DNA of 64,000 nt from JAHDFB01 sp965658745 (GTDB lineage: Bacteria > Bacteroidota > Bacteroidia > Chitinophagales > Saprospiraceae): assembly GCA_965658745.1 (NCBI GenBank), contig CBFHTK010000006.1, positions 1 to 64,000 of the forward strand, written 5' to 3'. The translations under genes were made by a program, and so were the position numbers. Positions 28,480-37,242 of the stretch are shown here, in pieces (within the stretch, counting starts at the first letter, position 1; each line of letters opens with the position of its first letter). Under the pieces are notes generated by a model. The model searched no databases, was not told where the DNA came from, and worked only from the letters and a program-made list of their open reading frames with translations.

Positions 28480-29325
28480 ATGCATACACTACAAGAAATT
28501 CGTTCTTCATTTCAAAGTAAGACTCTTACCCAACGGAATGCTATCGGTCTGCTAATACTAATGTGGCAACTATTTGTTACGGGCCTTGGAATAGCATTGT
28601 CTATTCAAGACCAAACTGTATTATGGTTGCTTGGACAATTAGTTTTAGGTATTTCTTTTTTGCAGTGGTTCTTTCTCATTCATGATATAGGTCACGGAGT
28701 TTTCTTGCCCAATAAAACCTTATCGATTATTTTTGGGCATTTAGCAAGTGTTTTTTGTCTAGTGCCGTATTACCCCTGGAAATATGTGCATCAAGCTCAC
28801 CATAAATGGACGGGTTGGAGAGAAATGGACCCTACAGTTCCCAATGAGCCTTTTGAAGAAATGTCAAAAGCTCAAAGGTCGATAGTTGATTTCTGCTGGA
28901 AGTATTGGATACCCTTGATTGCTATGAGCTATGTCGCATCCACCTTCTATAATGTTAAAAAGCTAGATCGTGATTTTTTTCAACCAGCTAAGAAGCGAAA
29001 TAACCGTTTGAGCATTGGTTTGGTTGTCATGGTGTATCTAATATTGATTATCGTATTTGGTGCATTATTCTTTAAGGTTTGGCTATTGGCAGCTTTTATA
29101 TTCTTGAGTATTAGTGACCCATATTTATTATCACAGCATACTCACTTGGATTCGAAGCATATTGAAGAAGAGAAACTTAAACCAGTTCCTTTTATTGAGC
29201 ATGATAATCATAGCCGTACTATACGATTTCCAAGCTTTGTCGAGAAGTATATCTTCTATTTTCAAACTATCATGGTTTTCATCATCAGTATCCATGGATT
29301 TCGATTTATGAAATGGGTCAATTGA
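28480..29325 (+). CDS. Membrane fatty acid desaturase, C-terminus lost to a frameshift
   Basis: The open frame encodes 281 residues. Two of the three di-iron histidine boxes of membrane desaturases are in frame: HDIGH (68-72) and HQAHH (104-108), with hydrophobic membrane segments around 25-95 and 180-210. The third box is missing from this frame. It is found in the next frame at about 29271-29300 as NYHGFHHQYP, in a run that stays open to 29438. A single missing T in the run at 29259-29262 explains the break. The restored protein would be about 319 residues, a normal family length. As sequenced, the product lacks an iron-binding box and should be inactive. Confidence 0.85.
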   Translation: MHTLQEIRSSFQSKTLTQRNAIGLLILMWQLFVTGLGIALSIQDQTVLWLLGQLVLGISFLQWFFLIHDIGHGVFLPNKTLSIIFGHLASVFCLVPYYPWKYVHQAHHKWTGWREMDPTVPNEPFEEMSKAQRSIVDFCWKYWIPLIAMSYVASTFYNVKKLDRDFFQPAKKRNNRLSIGLVVMVYLILIIVFGALFFKVWLLAAFIFLSISDPYLLSQHTHLDSKHIEEEKLKPVPFIEHDNHSRTIRFPSFVEKYIFYFQTIMVFIISIHGFRFMKWVN

Positions 29326-29438
29326 AGAATCAGAATGAAAACGAAATAAACTGGTATGATTGGTTAAAAATTGCAAAATCGATGCCTGGTCATATTTTGA
29401 TCTTCCGTTCTTTTGAACATACTGGTATAAAGTTATAG
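29262..29438 (+). pseudogene. Out-of-frame C-terminal part of the fatty acid desaturase
   Basis: Reading from the TCA codon at 29262 gives SNYHGFHHQYPWISIYEM and an open frame of about 58 codons, ending with TAG at 29436-29438. The HxxHH third histidine box and following proline are conserved in desaturases, so this is the real C-terminus displaced by one base (-1 relative to the upstream frame). It is either an inactivating mutation or a homopolymer sequence error. Confidence 0.8.
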
Positions 29439-29439
29439 T

Positions 29440-29564
29440 GCTTGTCTGCGTCAGCGATGAGTAGTAGTCACGCGGAGCGCGAGCCTGCGTAGGATTTATG
29501 TTTTGGCAAGGGCTGAGCCGCATGGCGAACTGCGGATCGTAGCGCCCGGACGCCCAAAAAAAAA
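29440..29564. other. GC-rich structured intergenic island A
   Basis: A GC-rich block stands out in an AT-rich intergenic region. Local pairing includes ACGC/GCGT (about 29469-29490), CCGCA/TGCGG (29518-29534) and GGGC/GCCC closing 29510-29555, followed by A9. The tail 29510-29556 resembles the tail of island B at 47457-47502 (GGGC, GAGC, GCGA, GTAGCGC, CG, CGCCCA in the same order). Read on the minus strand it begins with T9 and is strongly foldable. It may be a dispersed palindromic repeat or a non-coding RNA; no coding frame is supported. The remainder of the gap to 29854 is AT-rich with nothing recognisable. Confidence 0.5.
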
Positions 29565-29854
29565 TAGTTTATACTTCAATTGAGGTATATGGCGAATTAG
29601 CTACAAGTCTGGTGAGTTTTTTTTAAGAAATGAAAAAGAATCTTCAATCAGTAGGCTCAACTTTTGACTAAAAATTTCGTTGTACTAACAACTTCTCCTG
29701 TTTCTTTTTATTCAAAAAAAAAATTACTATTGGGCTAAACTTTATGCACAATTTCAAACGCTTTGAGACAAGAAAACAAAAAAATATAGTTACTTTATGC
29801 TCCAATTAGCATAAGCTTACTGTATAACATTTAAATATTATAAACTATTACTAT

Positions 29855-32122
29855 ATGGCTTTTGATATCGATATGATCAAAGCTCATTATGAGCAACTAG
29901 AAACTAAACTGAAGAAAGTACGAGAAGTACTTAATCGACCATTAACACTTTCTGAAAAGATACTTTACACGCATCTGCATCCAGAATCGCCTTTGCAAAA
30001 TTACAGAAGAGGGAAAGACTATGTCTTTTTTGCACCTGATAGAGTCGCTATGCAGGATGCAACTGCGCAAATGGCCCTATTGCAATTTATGATGGCCGGT
30101 AAGGATAAGGTTGCCGTACCTTCAACCGTGCACTGTGACCACTTAATTCAAGCCAAGGTGGAGGCCGATCAGGATTTGAAATGGGCTATGGATATCAACT
30201 CCGAAGTTTATGATTTTCTTGATACAGTAAGTAATAAATATGGTTTAGGTTTCTGGAAGCCAGGTGCTGGAATTATACATCAAGTAGTACTTGAAAATTA
30301 TGCTTTTCCAGGTGGAATGATGATTGGTACTGATTCTCATACTCCTAATGGAGGTGGATTGGGAATGGTTGCAATTGGTGTTGGTGGAGCTGATGCGGTT
30401 GACGTGATGGCGGGAATGCCATGGGAATTGAAGATGCCTAAGCTTATAGGAGTGAAATTAACTGGAGAACTAAGTGGTTGGTCTTCAGCAAAAGATGTGA
30501 TTCTTAAGGTTGCTGAAATCCTAACCGTAAAAGGAGGAACAGGAGCTATTGTAGAGTACTTTGGTGAAGGAGCAAACAATCTGTCGTGCACTGGAAAAGG
30601 TACTATTTGTAATATGGGAGCAGAAATCGGTGCAACTACTTCTACATTTAGTTATGACGCTAGCATGGATAGGTATTTGAGAGCTACAGATAGAGCTGAT
30701 GTTGCTGATTTAGCGGAGCAATATTCGGAGTATCTGAAAGGTGATCAGGCTTGTTACGATGATCCTGAAACGCATTTTGATCAAGTAATAGAGATTGATC
30801 TAAGCACATTGGAGCCTAGAATTAATGGGCCTTTTACACCAGATTTAGCTACGCCAGTGTCCAAGATGAAAGAAACTGCAGAGGAGAATGGTTGGCCAAC
30901 AGACCTTGAATACTGTTTAATTGGTTCTTGTACAAACTCTTCATATGAAGATATATCTAGAGCTGCTTCTATAGCTAAACAAGCTGTTGAGAAAGGAATA
31001 ACAGTTGGCTCACAATTAACAATAACACCTGGTTCCGAGCAGGTTCGGTTCACGATTGAACGTGATGGGTTTATTGATGTATTTGAGAAGATGGGTGGTA
31101 AAGTATTTGCTAATGCATGCGGTCCATGCATTGGTCAATGGGATCGTGCTGGAGCTGACAAGAAAGAGAAGAACAGTATATTACACTCTTTCAATAGAAA
31201 TTTCTCCAAGCGTGCTGATGGGAATCCGAACACACATGCATTTGTTGCTTCACCAGAAATAGTTACAGCCATTGCACTATCTGGTAATCTTGGTTTCAAT
31301 CCACTTACTGATACACTTACAAATAAAGATGGTGTGGAAGTAAAACTTGATCCCCCAACAGGGCATGAGCTTCCTCCAAAAGGATTTGATGTAGAAGATC
31401 CAGGATTTAATGCTCCGGTAGAAGATGGTAGTGGAGTAGATGTTAAAGTCGATCCAAAATCGGATAGATTGCAGTTATTAACGCCTTTCCGTCCAATTAC
31501 TCAGCAGAGCATGAATGGAATGCGTGTATTGATTAAAGTTAAAGGAAAATGTACAACTGATCATATTTCAATGGCAGGTCCTTGGTTAACTTATCGTGGG
31601 CATTTAGAAAACATATCCAACAACTGTTACATAGGAGCAATAAATTACTTCAACGATGAAGCTAACAAAGTGTATAACGCTGAAAAAGGCGATTATATGG
31701 CAGTTCCGGATTCAGCTAGGTTGTATCAATCTGCAGGCATCGGAACTGTAGTTTTTGGAGAAGAGAATCTCGGTGAGGGTTCTTCTAGAGAACATGCAGC
31801 TATGGAGCCTAGATTCCTAGGCGTAAATGCAGTGATTGTAAAATCCTTTGCTCGAATACATGAAACAAATCTCAAAAAACAAGGGATGTTAGCTTTAACT
31901 TTTGTTGATAAAGCTGATTACGACAAGGTTCAAGAAAAAGATCAAGTTGTAATTCCAGATTTTGATCAGATGACAGAAGGAGAAACACTTACCGTCGTCT
32001 TAACGCATGAAGATGGTAGTCAAGATAGTTTCAAAGTGGCACACACTTACAATGCTGCGCAGATTGCTTGGGTAAGAGCTGGAAGTGCTTTGAATAAGAT
32101 TCGTGAGGAAATGGCAGGATAG
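29855..32122 (+). CDS. acn: Aconitate hydratase (mitochondrial-type)
   Basis: This 755-residue protein is aconitase, which converts citrate to isocitrate in the TCA cycle using a [4Fe-4S] cluster. The cluster ligands are visible: Cys359 in GSCTNSSYED, and Cys422 and Cys425 in NACGPCIGQW. Their spacing of 63 and 66 residues matches mitochondrial aconitase. The N-terminal DRVAMQDATAQM and STVHCDHLI segments and the C-terminal swivel domain (GEGSSREHAA) are intact. Start at ATG 29855; a terminator follows at 32154. It is a single-gene unit. Confidence 0.97.
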   Translation: MAFDIDMIKAHYEQLETKLKKVREVLNRPLTLSEKILYTHLHPESPLQNYRRGKDYVFFAPDRVAMQDATAQMALLQFMMAGKDKVAVPSTVHCDHLIQAKVEADQDLKWAMDINSEVYDFLDTVSNKYGLGFWKPGAGIIHQVVLENYAFPGGMMIGTDSHTPNGGGLGMVAIGVGGADAVDVMAGMPWELKMPKLIGVKLTGELSGWSSAKDVILKVAEILTVKGGTGAIVEYFGEGANNLSCTGKGTICNMGAEIGATTSTFSYDASMDRYLRATDRADVADLAEQYSEYLKGDQACYDDPETHFDQVIEIDLSTLEPRINGPFTPDLATPVSKMKETAEENGWPTDLEYCLIGSCTNSSYEDISRAASIAKQAVEKGITVGSQLTITPGSEQVRFTIERDGFIDVFEKMGGKVFANACGPCIGQWDRAGADKKEKNSILHSFNRNFSKRADGNPNTHAFVASPEIVTAIALSGNLGFNPLTDTLTNKDGVEVKLDPPTGHELPPKGFDVEDPGFNAPVEDGSGVDVKVDPKSDRLQLLTPFRPITQQSMNGMRVLIKVKGKCTTDHISMAGPWLTYRGHLENISNNCYIGAINYFNDEANKVYNAEKGDYMAVPDSARLYQSAGIGTVVFGEENLGEGSSREHAAMEPRFLGVNAVIVKSFARIHETNLKKQGMLALTFVDKADYDKVQEKDQVVIPDFDQMTEGETLTVVLTHEDGSQDSFKVAHTYNAAQIAWVRAGSALNKIREEMAG

Positions 32123-32153
32123 TTTTAGCCTATTCGATTTCTAATAATACAGA

Positions 32154-32183
32154 GGCCTCTGGACAATGTTCAGGGGCTTTTTT
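32154..32183 (+). terminator. Terminator after aconitase
   Basis: GCCTCTGGAC (32155-32164) pairs over 10 positions, including G-T pairs, with GTTCAGGGGC (32168-32177), followed by T6. Confidence 0.85.
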
Positions 32184-32287
32184 AATTGTGTATTGATCTT
32201 AGCAAAACGCATTAAGGCACTCAAATTGAGTTGGTTTGAAGAGCCAAGGTTTTCATCATCTTTGATTATCGTTAGCTCGTAAATAAG

Positions 32288-32317
32288 AAAAGCCCAATCC
32301 GTGAGGACTGAGCTTTT
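32288..32317 (-). terminator. Terminator of tRNA-Lys
   Basis: On the minus strand, AAAAGCTCAGTCC pairs along 13 positions (including G-T pairs) with GGATTGGGCTTTT around a TCAC loop. It begins three bases after the tRNA 3' end and finishes in T-rich sequence. Confidence 0.85.
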
Positions 32318-32319
32318 AG

Positions 32320-32392
32320 TGATCGCTCTGGGGCTCGAACCCAGGGCCCACGCCTTAAAAGGGCGTTGCTCTACCAACTGAGCTAAGCGATC
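32320..32392 (-). tRNA. tRNA-Lys(TTT)
   Basis: The minus strand folds into a complete cloverleaf of 73 nt. The acceptor stem is GATCGCT/AGCGATC, the D arm GCTC-AGTTGGTA-GAGC, the anticodon stem ACGCC/GGCGT with loop CTTTTAA, and the T arm CTGGG-TTCGAGC-CCCAG. The anticodon TTT reads AAA/AAG (Lys). The discriminator base is A and the CCA end is not encoded. It has its own terminator and lies between aconitase and rnz. Confidence 0.97.
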
Positions 32393-32678
32393 GGCTTATC
32401 GTTTTTGCAAACGCGGCACAAATATAGAACCTTCTTCTATTAAAAACTTAAAATTTAAAAGGATTTTTTAAAAATCATCAAAGATTTGGAGATAGTATTT
32501 GTGAAAAGAGATATAACCTATTGACATTCAGAATAAATAGACTTTCTTACTACAGTCGTAGATTTTTCAAGTATCAATAATGAAGGGATAAAAATCCTAT
32601 TTTCTTCTTTTTTGCAAGCTGATTTCAGCTCCGCCATGTTCTTTCTGACATTGTAGTTTACGAACAAAAGCAAGTGTT

Positions 32679-33605
32679 CTAAATTTCAAAAACCTTGCCT
32701 TCAACCGCTATTTTTACAGTTTTAAAAACTGCTTCTGCCTCAGATTTAAATGGCTGTAGATCTTTGTATCTGCTAGAAAAATGACCCAGAATTAGTTGTT
32801 CAGCTTTTGCTCCTTTAGCAATAGCTCCTGCTTCGCTTGCTGTTGAATGGAAGCGATCTCTCGCTTTTGCTTGAAGTTCATCTAAATAAGTTGCTTCATG
32901 ATAAATTGTAGTTGTACCTTTCAAGATATCCATCAAAGGTGGATGGAATAGCGTGTCTGAGCAATAAGCATAGGATTTTGGAGGTTTTGGCGGTAGAGCG
33001 CAGCTAGCATTAGAAATCACCTCTCCAGATTCTAGAGTGTAGTCTAATCCTTTTTTTACTCGTTTGATCTCTCGAACAGTTGGATTATACTTCTCCAAGA
33101 AATCCTGACGAACTTTGTATGGTTTCTTCTTTTCACTTACGCGATAACCAATGCAGTCGATACGATGCACGAGTTCAAAAGCCTCAATACGAGCCTCTTT
33201 TAGATCTAGAACCTCTGTAAGCTTCCGTGCTTTGATGTCTTCAAAATCTAGTTCAATGATCTCTAAAGGGTAATCTATGAAATGACCAGTCCCACCAAGG
33301 TTTATATCTAGAAATTTCTGAATAGGCTTGGGGCCTAAAATGGTTAATGGTGCTTTTCTTCCAGCAAGTTGATAAGAAGTTAATAATCCAGGTAATCCAA
33401 AAACATGATCGCCATGAAGATGTGTGATCAGAATGGTATTAATTTTCGATTTTTTGATCCCATAATCTTTCATTCTAAATTGGGTACCTTCACCACAATC
33501 AATTAAGATCTGGTGTTCTTCAATTTGAACGACTTGTCCCGATGGAAATCGACCGTGAACGGAAACCGCTGAGTTACTGCCTAGAATGGTTACTTGAGAG
33601 GACAT
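32679..33605 (-). CDS. rnz: Ribonuclease Z
   Basis: This 308-residue metallo-beta-lactamase-fold endonuclease removes 3' trailers from tRNA precursors. The zinc motif THLHGDH lies at residues 61-67; other conserved parts are IDCGEGTQ (35-42), HEATY, and a late LGHFSSRY. The length is normal for bacterial RNase Z. Its ATG directly abuts the stop of the upstream STAS gene. It lies next to a tRNA gene that lacks an encoded CCA, the class of precursor this enzyme processes. Confidence 0.95.
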   Translation of the reverse strand: MSSQVTILGSNSAVSVHGRFPSGQVVQIEEHQILIDCGEGTQFRMKDYGIKKSKINTILITHLHGDHVFGLPGLLTSYQLAGRKAPLTILGPKPIQKFLDINLGGTGHFIDYPLEIIELDFEDIKARKLTEVLDLKEARIEAFELVHRIDCIGYRVSEKKKPYKVRQDFLEKYNPTVREIKRVKKGLDYTLESGEVISNASCALPPKPPKSYAYCSDTLFHPPLMDILKGTTTIYHEATYLDELQAKARDRFHSTASEAGAIAKGAKAEQLILGHFSSRYKDLQPFKSEAEAVFKTVKIAVEGKVFEI

Positions 33606-33977
33606 CTAATCCATTATATCTTGACGTTCTGACTCTTCTGCTAATACGAGGTCAATTGCATCGTCTAAAGTGTCGCAGATAGATAGTATTGTCTCAAGTT
33701 TGGATATCTTGATTAAACGCATTATGATAGGAGTATTAATTTGACAGAGTACAAAGGATCCAAACTCTTTCCAAAGTCTGTTTGCTGTTAGAATAGCACT
33801 AAGGCCTGAACTATCAACGTATTTCACTTTTGCAAAGTCAAATACCAAGTTTTTGACACCCTCGTTTCGAAAGAATACAAACTCACTTTTCAATGAAGGT
33901 GAAATCAATGAATTGAGATTGTCTTCCTCTAAGCTGAAGACCGTGTAATTCTCGCGTTTGTCTAAACTATATTTCAT
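33606..33977 (-). CDS. STAS-domain protein (anti-sigma factor antagonist-like)
   Basis: This 123-residue protein is a single STAS domain. The segment VKYVDSSGLSAIL holds the serine (D-S-S-G) that SpoIIAA/RsbV-type proteins phosphorylate. Such proteins bind anti-sigma kinases in a phospho-switch. No kinase or phosphatase partner gene is nearby. The stop is immediately followed by the rnz start, so the two are co-transcribed. Its target here is unknown. Confidence 0.88.
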   Translation of the reverse strand: MKYSLDKRENYTVFSLEEDNLNSLISPSLKSEFVFFRNEGVKNLVFDFAKVKYVDSSGLSAILTANRLWKEFGSFVLCQINTPIIMRLIKISKLETILSICDTLDDAIDLVLAEESERQDIMD

Positions 33978-34492
33978 TTATTTGATTAATTCTCAGTATT
34001 AGCCTGTTTGCTCTACAAGCATATACATAAAACTCTTTTCAAAGAAACTAAAGTATTCAAAAATCTTGAATATATGTAATTTTTCATGGTCAGATTGTCT
34101 GAATGTCTGGTATATCTGACTTTATTTTAGTGGAGCTTTGATTTTGAGATGTGTACGATCATAATCTACTGAGTTTATTGAAACTTATAGGGAAGCACCA
34201 TGTCGCTGGCAGTAGACCTTCCGTCAACAAAACAGCAGATGTGCGAACAAAAGCGCAACACTTTAGATTACAGTCTCGTATGGTTTGTCGTTAATTACGA
34301 GTTAAAATCGAATCCTTTTGTGTCAATATATCGTTTTACTTGTAAGAATACTGTCAGTCTGTTCGTAGAAAATTGATATTTCAGACATATTAGCAGGTAA
34401 AAAATCATGGCACAATTTTTATGTAATATAATGTGTTTTGATTTGAAAGACAGCATTTTTAAGTATATTATTGTAGTATTAGAAAGGAGAGT
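33978..34492. other. 515-base intergenic region before clpC
   Basis: It holds a 7-bp inverted repeat, GTCAGAT (34089-34095) / ATCTGAC (34114-34120), and a short open frame at 34200-34376. No recognised regulator binding site or exact TAnnTTTG box close to clpC was found. Confidence 0.4.
34200..34376 (+). CDS. Possible small ORF of 58 codons upstream of clpC
   Basis: ATG at 34200 opens a 58-residue frame ending TGA at 34374-34376. A GGGAAG stretch, unusual in this AT-rich region, lies 5-10 bases before the start. The translation (MSLAVDLPSTKQQM and onward) has no signal peptide or family I recognise. An in-frame TAG lies just upstream, so the ORF is bounded. A chance ORF of this length is quite possible. 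Confidence 0.2.
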   Translation: MSLAVDLPSTKQQMCEQKRNTLDYSLVWFVVNYELKSNPFVSIYRFTCKNTVSLFVEN

Positions 34493-37039
34493 ATGAACAA
34501 AAGATTTTCATTCCAAGTAAAGAAAGTTATATCCCTGAGTAGGGAAGAAGCGATACGTTTAGGTCACGATTATATCGGGACAGAGCACTTGCTGTTAGGC
34601 TTAATTAAAGATAATGATAACCTAGCAGTAAAAGTTTTGGATTCTTTTGAAATCGACCTTGTAGAATTGACTTATAAAATAGAAGAATCTACACCAAATC
34701 GCCGTACAGATAGTGCAGCGCTGAATGTGGGAAATATTCCGTTGAACAAGCAAGCGGAGAAGGTTTTGAAGGTTACGCTTTTGGAGGCAAAGACCTTTAG
34801 AAATGAAGAGATTGCACCTGAGCACTTGATGCTATCTATTTTAAAACATGGAGATAATTTAGCAAGTAGAATATTGACAGATTTTGATCTTGATTACGAC
34901 AGTTTTAAAGCAGAACTAGAGTTTGTTAGTCAAGAAAGTGAATCTGGATTTTCAGAATTCGTAGATGAGACCCCTTCAGATTCAGATGTACCGTTTGAAG
35001 AAGGTGACTCAGGTGAATCCTACCGAAAGTCTGGCAATGCAAAGTCAAGAACTCCGGTTCTCGACAATTTCGGAAGAGATGTATCTAAATTAGCAGATGA
35101 AGGTAAGCTTGATCCGATTATCGGACGAGAAAATGAGATAGAACGAGTTTCCCAGATATTAAGTAGAAGAAAAAAGAATAATCCTATTCTGATTGGAGAG
35201 CCTGGTGTTGGTAAAACAGCAATTGTTGAAGGTCTTGCTCTCAGAATAATGCAGCGGAAAGTATCTAGAACACTATTCGATAAGAGGATTGTGATGTTAG
35301 ATATGGCTGCTCTTGTAGCTGGCACAAAATATCGTGGGCAGTTTGAAGAGCGCATGAAGGCGATCATGAATGAGCTTGAGAAATCTCGCGACGTGATTCT
35401 TTTCATCGATGAGATTCACACGATTGTAGGGGCAGGTGGTGCTACAGGTTCACTTGATGCATCTAATATTTTCAAACCAGCGCTAGCAAGAGGAGAATTG
35501 CAATGTATCGGTGCATCTACATTGGATGAGTACAGACAACATATCGAAAAAGATGGTGCACTAGATCGTAGATTCCAAAAAGTAGTTGTAGATCCACCTT
35601 CACCTGAAGAAGCTATTCACATATTGAATAACATCAAAGGGAAATATGAAGAATTCCACAATGTAAACTACTCGGAAGATGCTATTGAGGCTTGTGTTAA
35701 GTTAAGTGAGAGGTATATCAGCGACAGATTCTTACCAGATAAGGCTATCGATATTCTGGATGAAGCGGGAGCTCGTACACACCTAAAGAATATCCATGTA
35801 CCTGAGCATATCGAGAAGTATGAGAAGGACATAGAAACAATCAAGGAGAAGAAGAATCAAGCTGTTAAGAATCAGCAATACGAGAAAGCTGCAGACTTGC
35901 GAGATCAAGAGTCAAAATTGATTCGATCGCTTGAAGATGCAAAGATTAAGTGGGAGGAAGAGTCCAAGACGAAGCGTTATCCAGTTGATGATGAAAATAT
36001 TGCTGAAGTAGTAGCGATGATGACAGGCATCCCTGTTAAGAGAGTTGCTCAAAGTGAATCCAACAAACTTGTTGGAATGAACAAGGACCTTCAGAAGATG
36101 ATCATAGGTCAAGATGAAGCAATTGGTAAAATCACCAAAGCAATTCAGCGAAATAGAGTAGGGCTAAAGGATCCTTCTAAGCCTATCGGTTCATTTATAT
36201 TCTTAGGACCAACTGGTGTTGGTAAGACAGAGCTTGCTAAGGCTTTAGCAAGGTATATGTTTGATTCAGAAGATGCACTCATTCGTATTGATATGAGTGA
36301 GTATATGGAGAAGTTCTCAGTTAGTAGACTGATCGGTGCTCCTCCAGGATATGTTGGATATGAAGAAGGTGGTCAATTGACAGAAAAAGTTAGAAGAAAG
36401 CCATATTCTGTTGTACTATTGGACGAGATTGAGAAAGCGCATCCAGATGTTTACAACATTCTGTTGCAGGTTCTTGATGATGGACAGCTCACAGACGGTA
36501 TGGGGAGAAAAGTGAATTTCAAAAACACTTTGATTATTATGACTTCCAATATTGGTGTTAGAAAGCTGAAAGATTTCGGTCAGGGAGTTGGTTTTGCGAC
36601 GCAATCGAGAAAAGAAGCCGCAGATAGTGATTCTAGAGCAATCATTCAGAATGCCTTGAAAAGAACGTTCTCACCTGAATTCTTAAATAGAATTGACGAC
36701 GTTGTGATATTCAATAGCTTAAGTCAAGATGATATTTTCAAGATCATTGATATAACATTGAACGATCTTTACAAGCGTCTTGAAGAGATGGATTACACAC
36801 TTAAGCTGACCAAAGCTGCCAAGGAATTTGTATCAGAAAAAGGGTTTGATCCGCAGTTTGGAGCAAGGCCTTTAAATCGAGCAATTCAGAAGTATATTGA
36901 AGATCCGTTGGCAGAATTTATCTTGAATAATAATCCAGTTGCTGGAACAGAATTAGAAGCTGTTATGAATAAAAGCAAAGATGGATTGATGATAAAAGCT
37001 CCTAAGGCAAGTGCTTCGGAGGAGGATATAACAAAGTAA
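34493..37039 (+). CDS. clpC: ATP-dependent Clp protease ATP-binding subunit ClpC
   Basis: This 848-residue HSP100 unfoldase feeds substrates to ClpP. The double Clp-N domain covers about residues 1-145, with FSFQVKKVISLSREEA and EHLLLGLI. AAA module 1 has Walker A GEPGVGKT at 235-242. A UVR-like coiled middle region (about 440-490) distinguishes ClpC from ClpA. AAA module 2 has Walker A GPTGVGKT at 572-579, and the C-terminal D2-small domain has FGARPLNRAI. Length is normal. A hairpin terminator follows. No CtsR/McsAB genes lie nearby, as expected outside Firmicutes. Confidence 0.96.
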   Translation: MNKRFSFQVKKVISLSREEAIRLGHDYIGTEHLLLGLIKDNDNLAVKVLDSFEIDLVELTYKIEESTPNRRTDSAALNVGNIPLNKQAEKVLKVTLLEAKTFRNEEIAPEHLMLSILKHGDNLASRILTDFDLDYDSFKAELEFVSQESESGFSEFVDETPSDSDVPFEEGDSGESYRKSGNAKSRTPVLDNFGRDVSKLADEGKLDPIIGRENEIERVSQILSRRKKNNPILIGEPGVGKTAIVEGLALRIMQRKVSRTLFDKRIVMLDMAALVAGTKYRGQFEERMKAIMNELEKSRDVILFIDEIHTIVGAGGATGSLDASNIFKPALARGELQCIGASTLDEYRQHIEKDGALDRRFQKVVVDPPSPEEAIHILNNIKGKYEEFHNVNYSEDAIEACVKLSERYISDRFLPDKAIDILDEAGARTHLKNIHVPEHIEKYEKDIETIKEKKNQAVKNQQYEKAADLRDQESKLIRSLEDAKIKWEEESKTKRYPVDDENIAEVVAMMTGIPVKRVAQSESNKLVGMNKDLQKMIIGQDEAIGKITKAIQRNRVGLKDPSKPIGSFIFLGPTGVGKTELAKALARYMFDSEDALIRIDMSEYMEKFSVSRLIGAPPGYVGYEEGGQLTEKVRRKPYSVVLLDEIEKAHPDVYNILLQVLDDGQLTDGMGRKVNFKNTLIIMTSNIGVRKLKDFGQGVGFATQSRKEAADSDSRAIIQNALKRTFSPEFLNRIDDVVIFNSLSQDDIFKIIDITLNDLYKRLEEMDYTLKLTKAAKEFVSEKGFDPQFGARPLNRAIQKYIEDPLAEFILNNNPVAGTELEAVMNKSKDGLMIKAPKASASEEDITK

Positions 37040-37052
37040 CTTATTAAATATT

Positions 37053-37096
37053 AAACGAGAAGATGCGAACTTATTTGCGTTTTCTCGTTTTATGTT
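37053..37096 (+). terminator. Terminator after clpC
   Basis: AAACGAGAA (37053-37061) pairs with TTCTCGTTT (37082-37090); the inner segment GCGAA/TTTGC can extend the stem. The T-rich tail is weak. Confidence 0.65.
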
Positions 37097-37242
37097 TTGT
37101 AGTAAAACTTTGTAAAGAGAATGAAATATCAAGTGACAATTGATTAATTGATTACTTTTACAAAGACGAAATACATTTTCAATATTCGTCAGAGACAAAT
37201 CTCTAGCGAATTTGATACAATTTTAAAACAAAATAAAAGCAT

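Noticed and set aside
34089..34120. Inverted repeat GTCAGAT/ATCTGAC as a clpC operator
   Set aside because: It is only 7 bp per arm, 370 bases from clpC, and not repeated elsewhere in the window; too weak to call a site.
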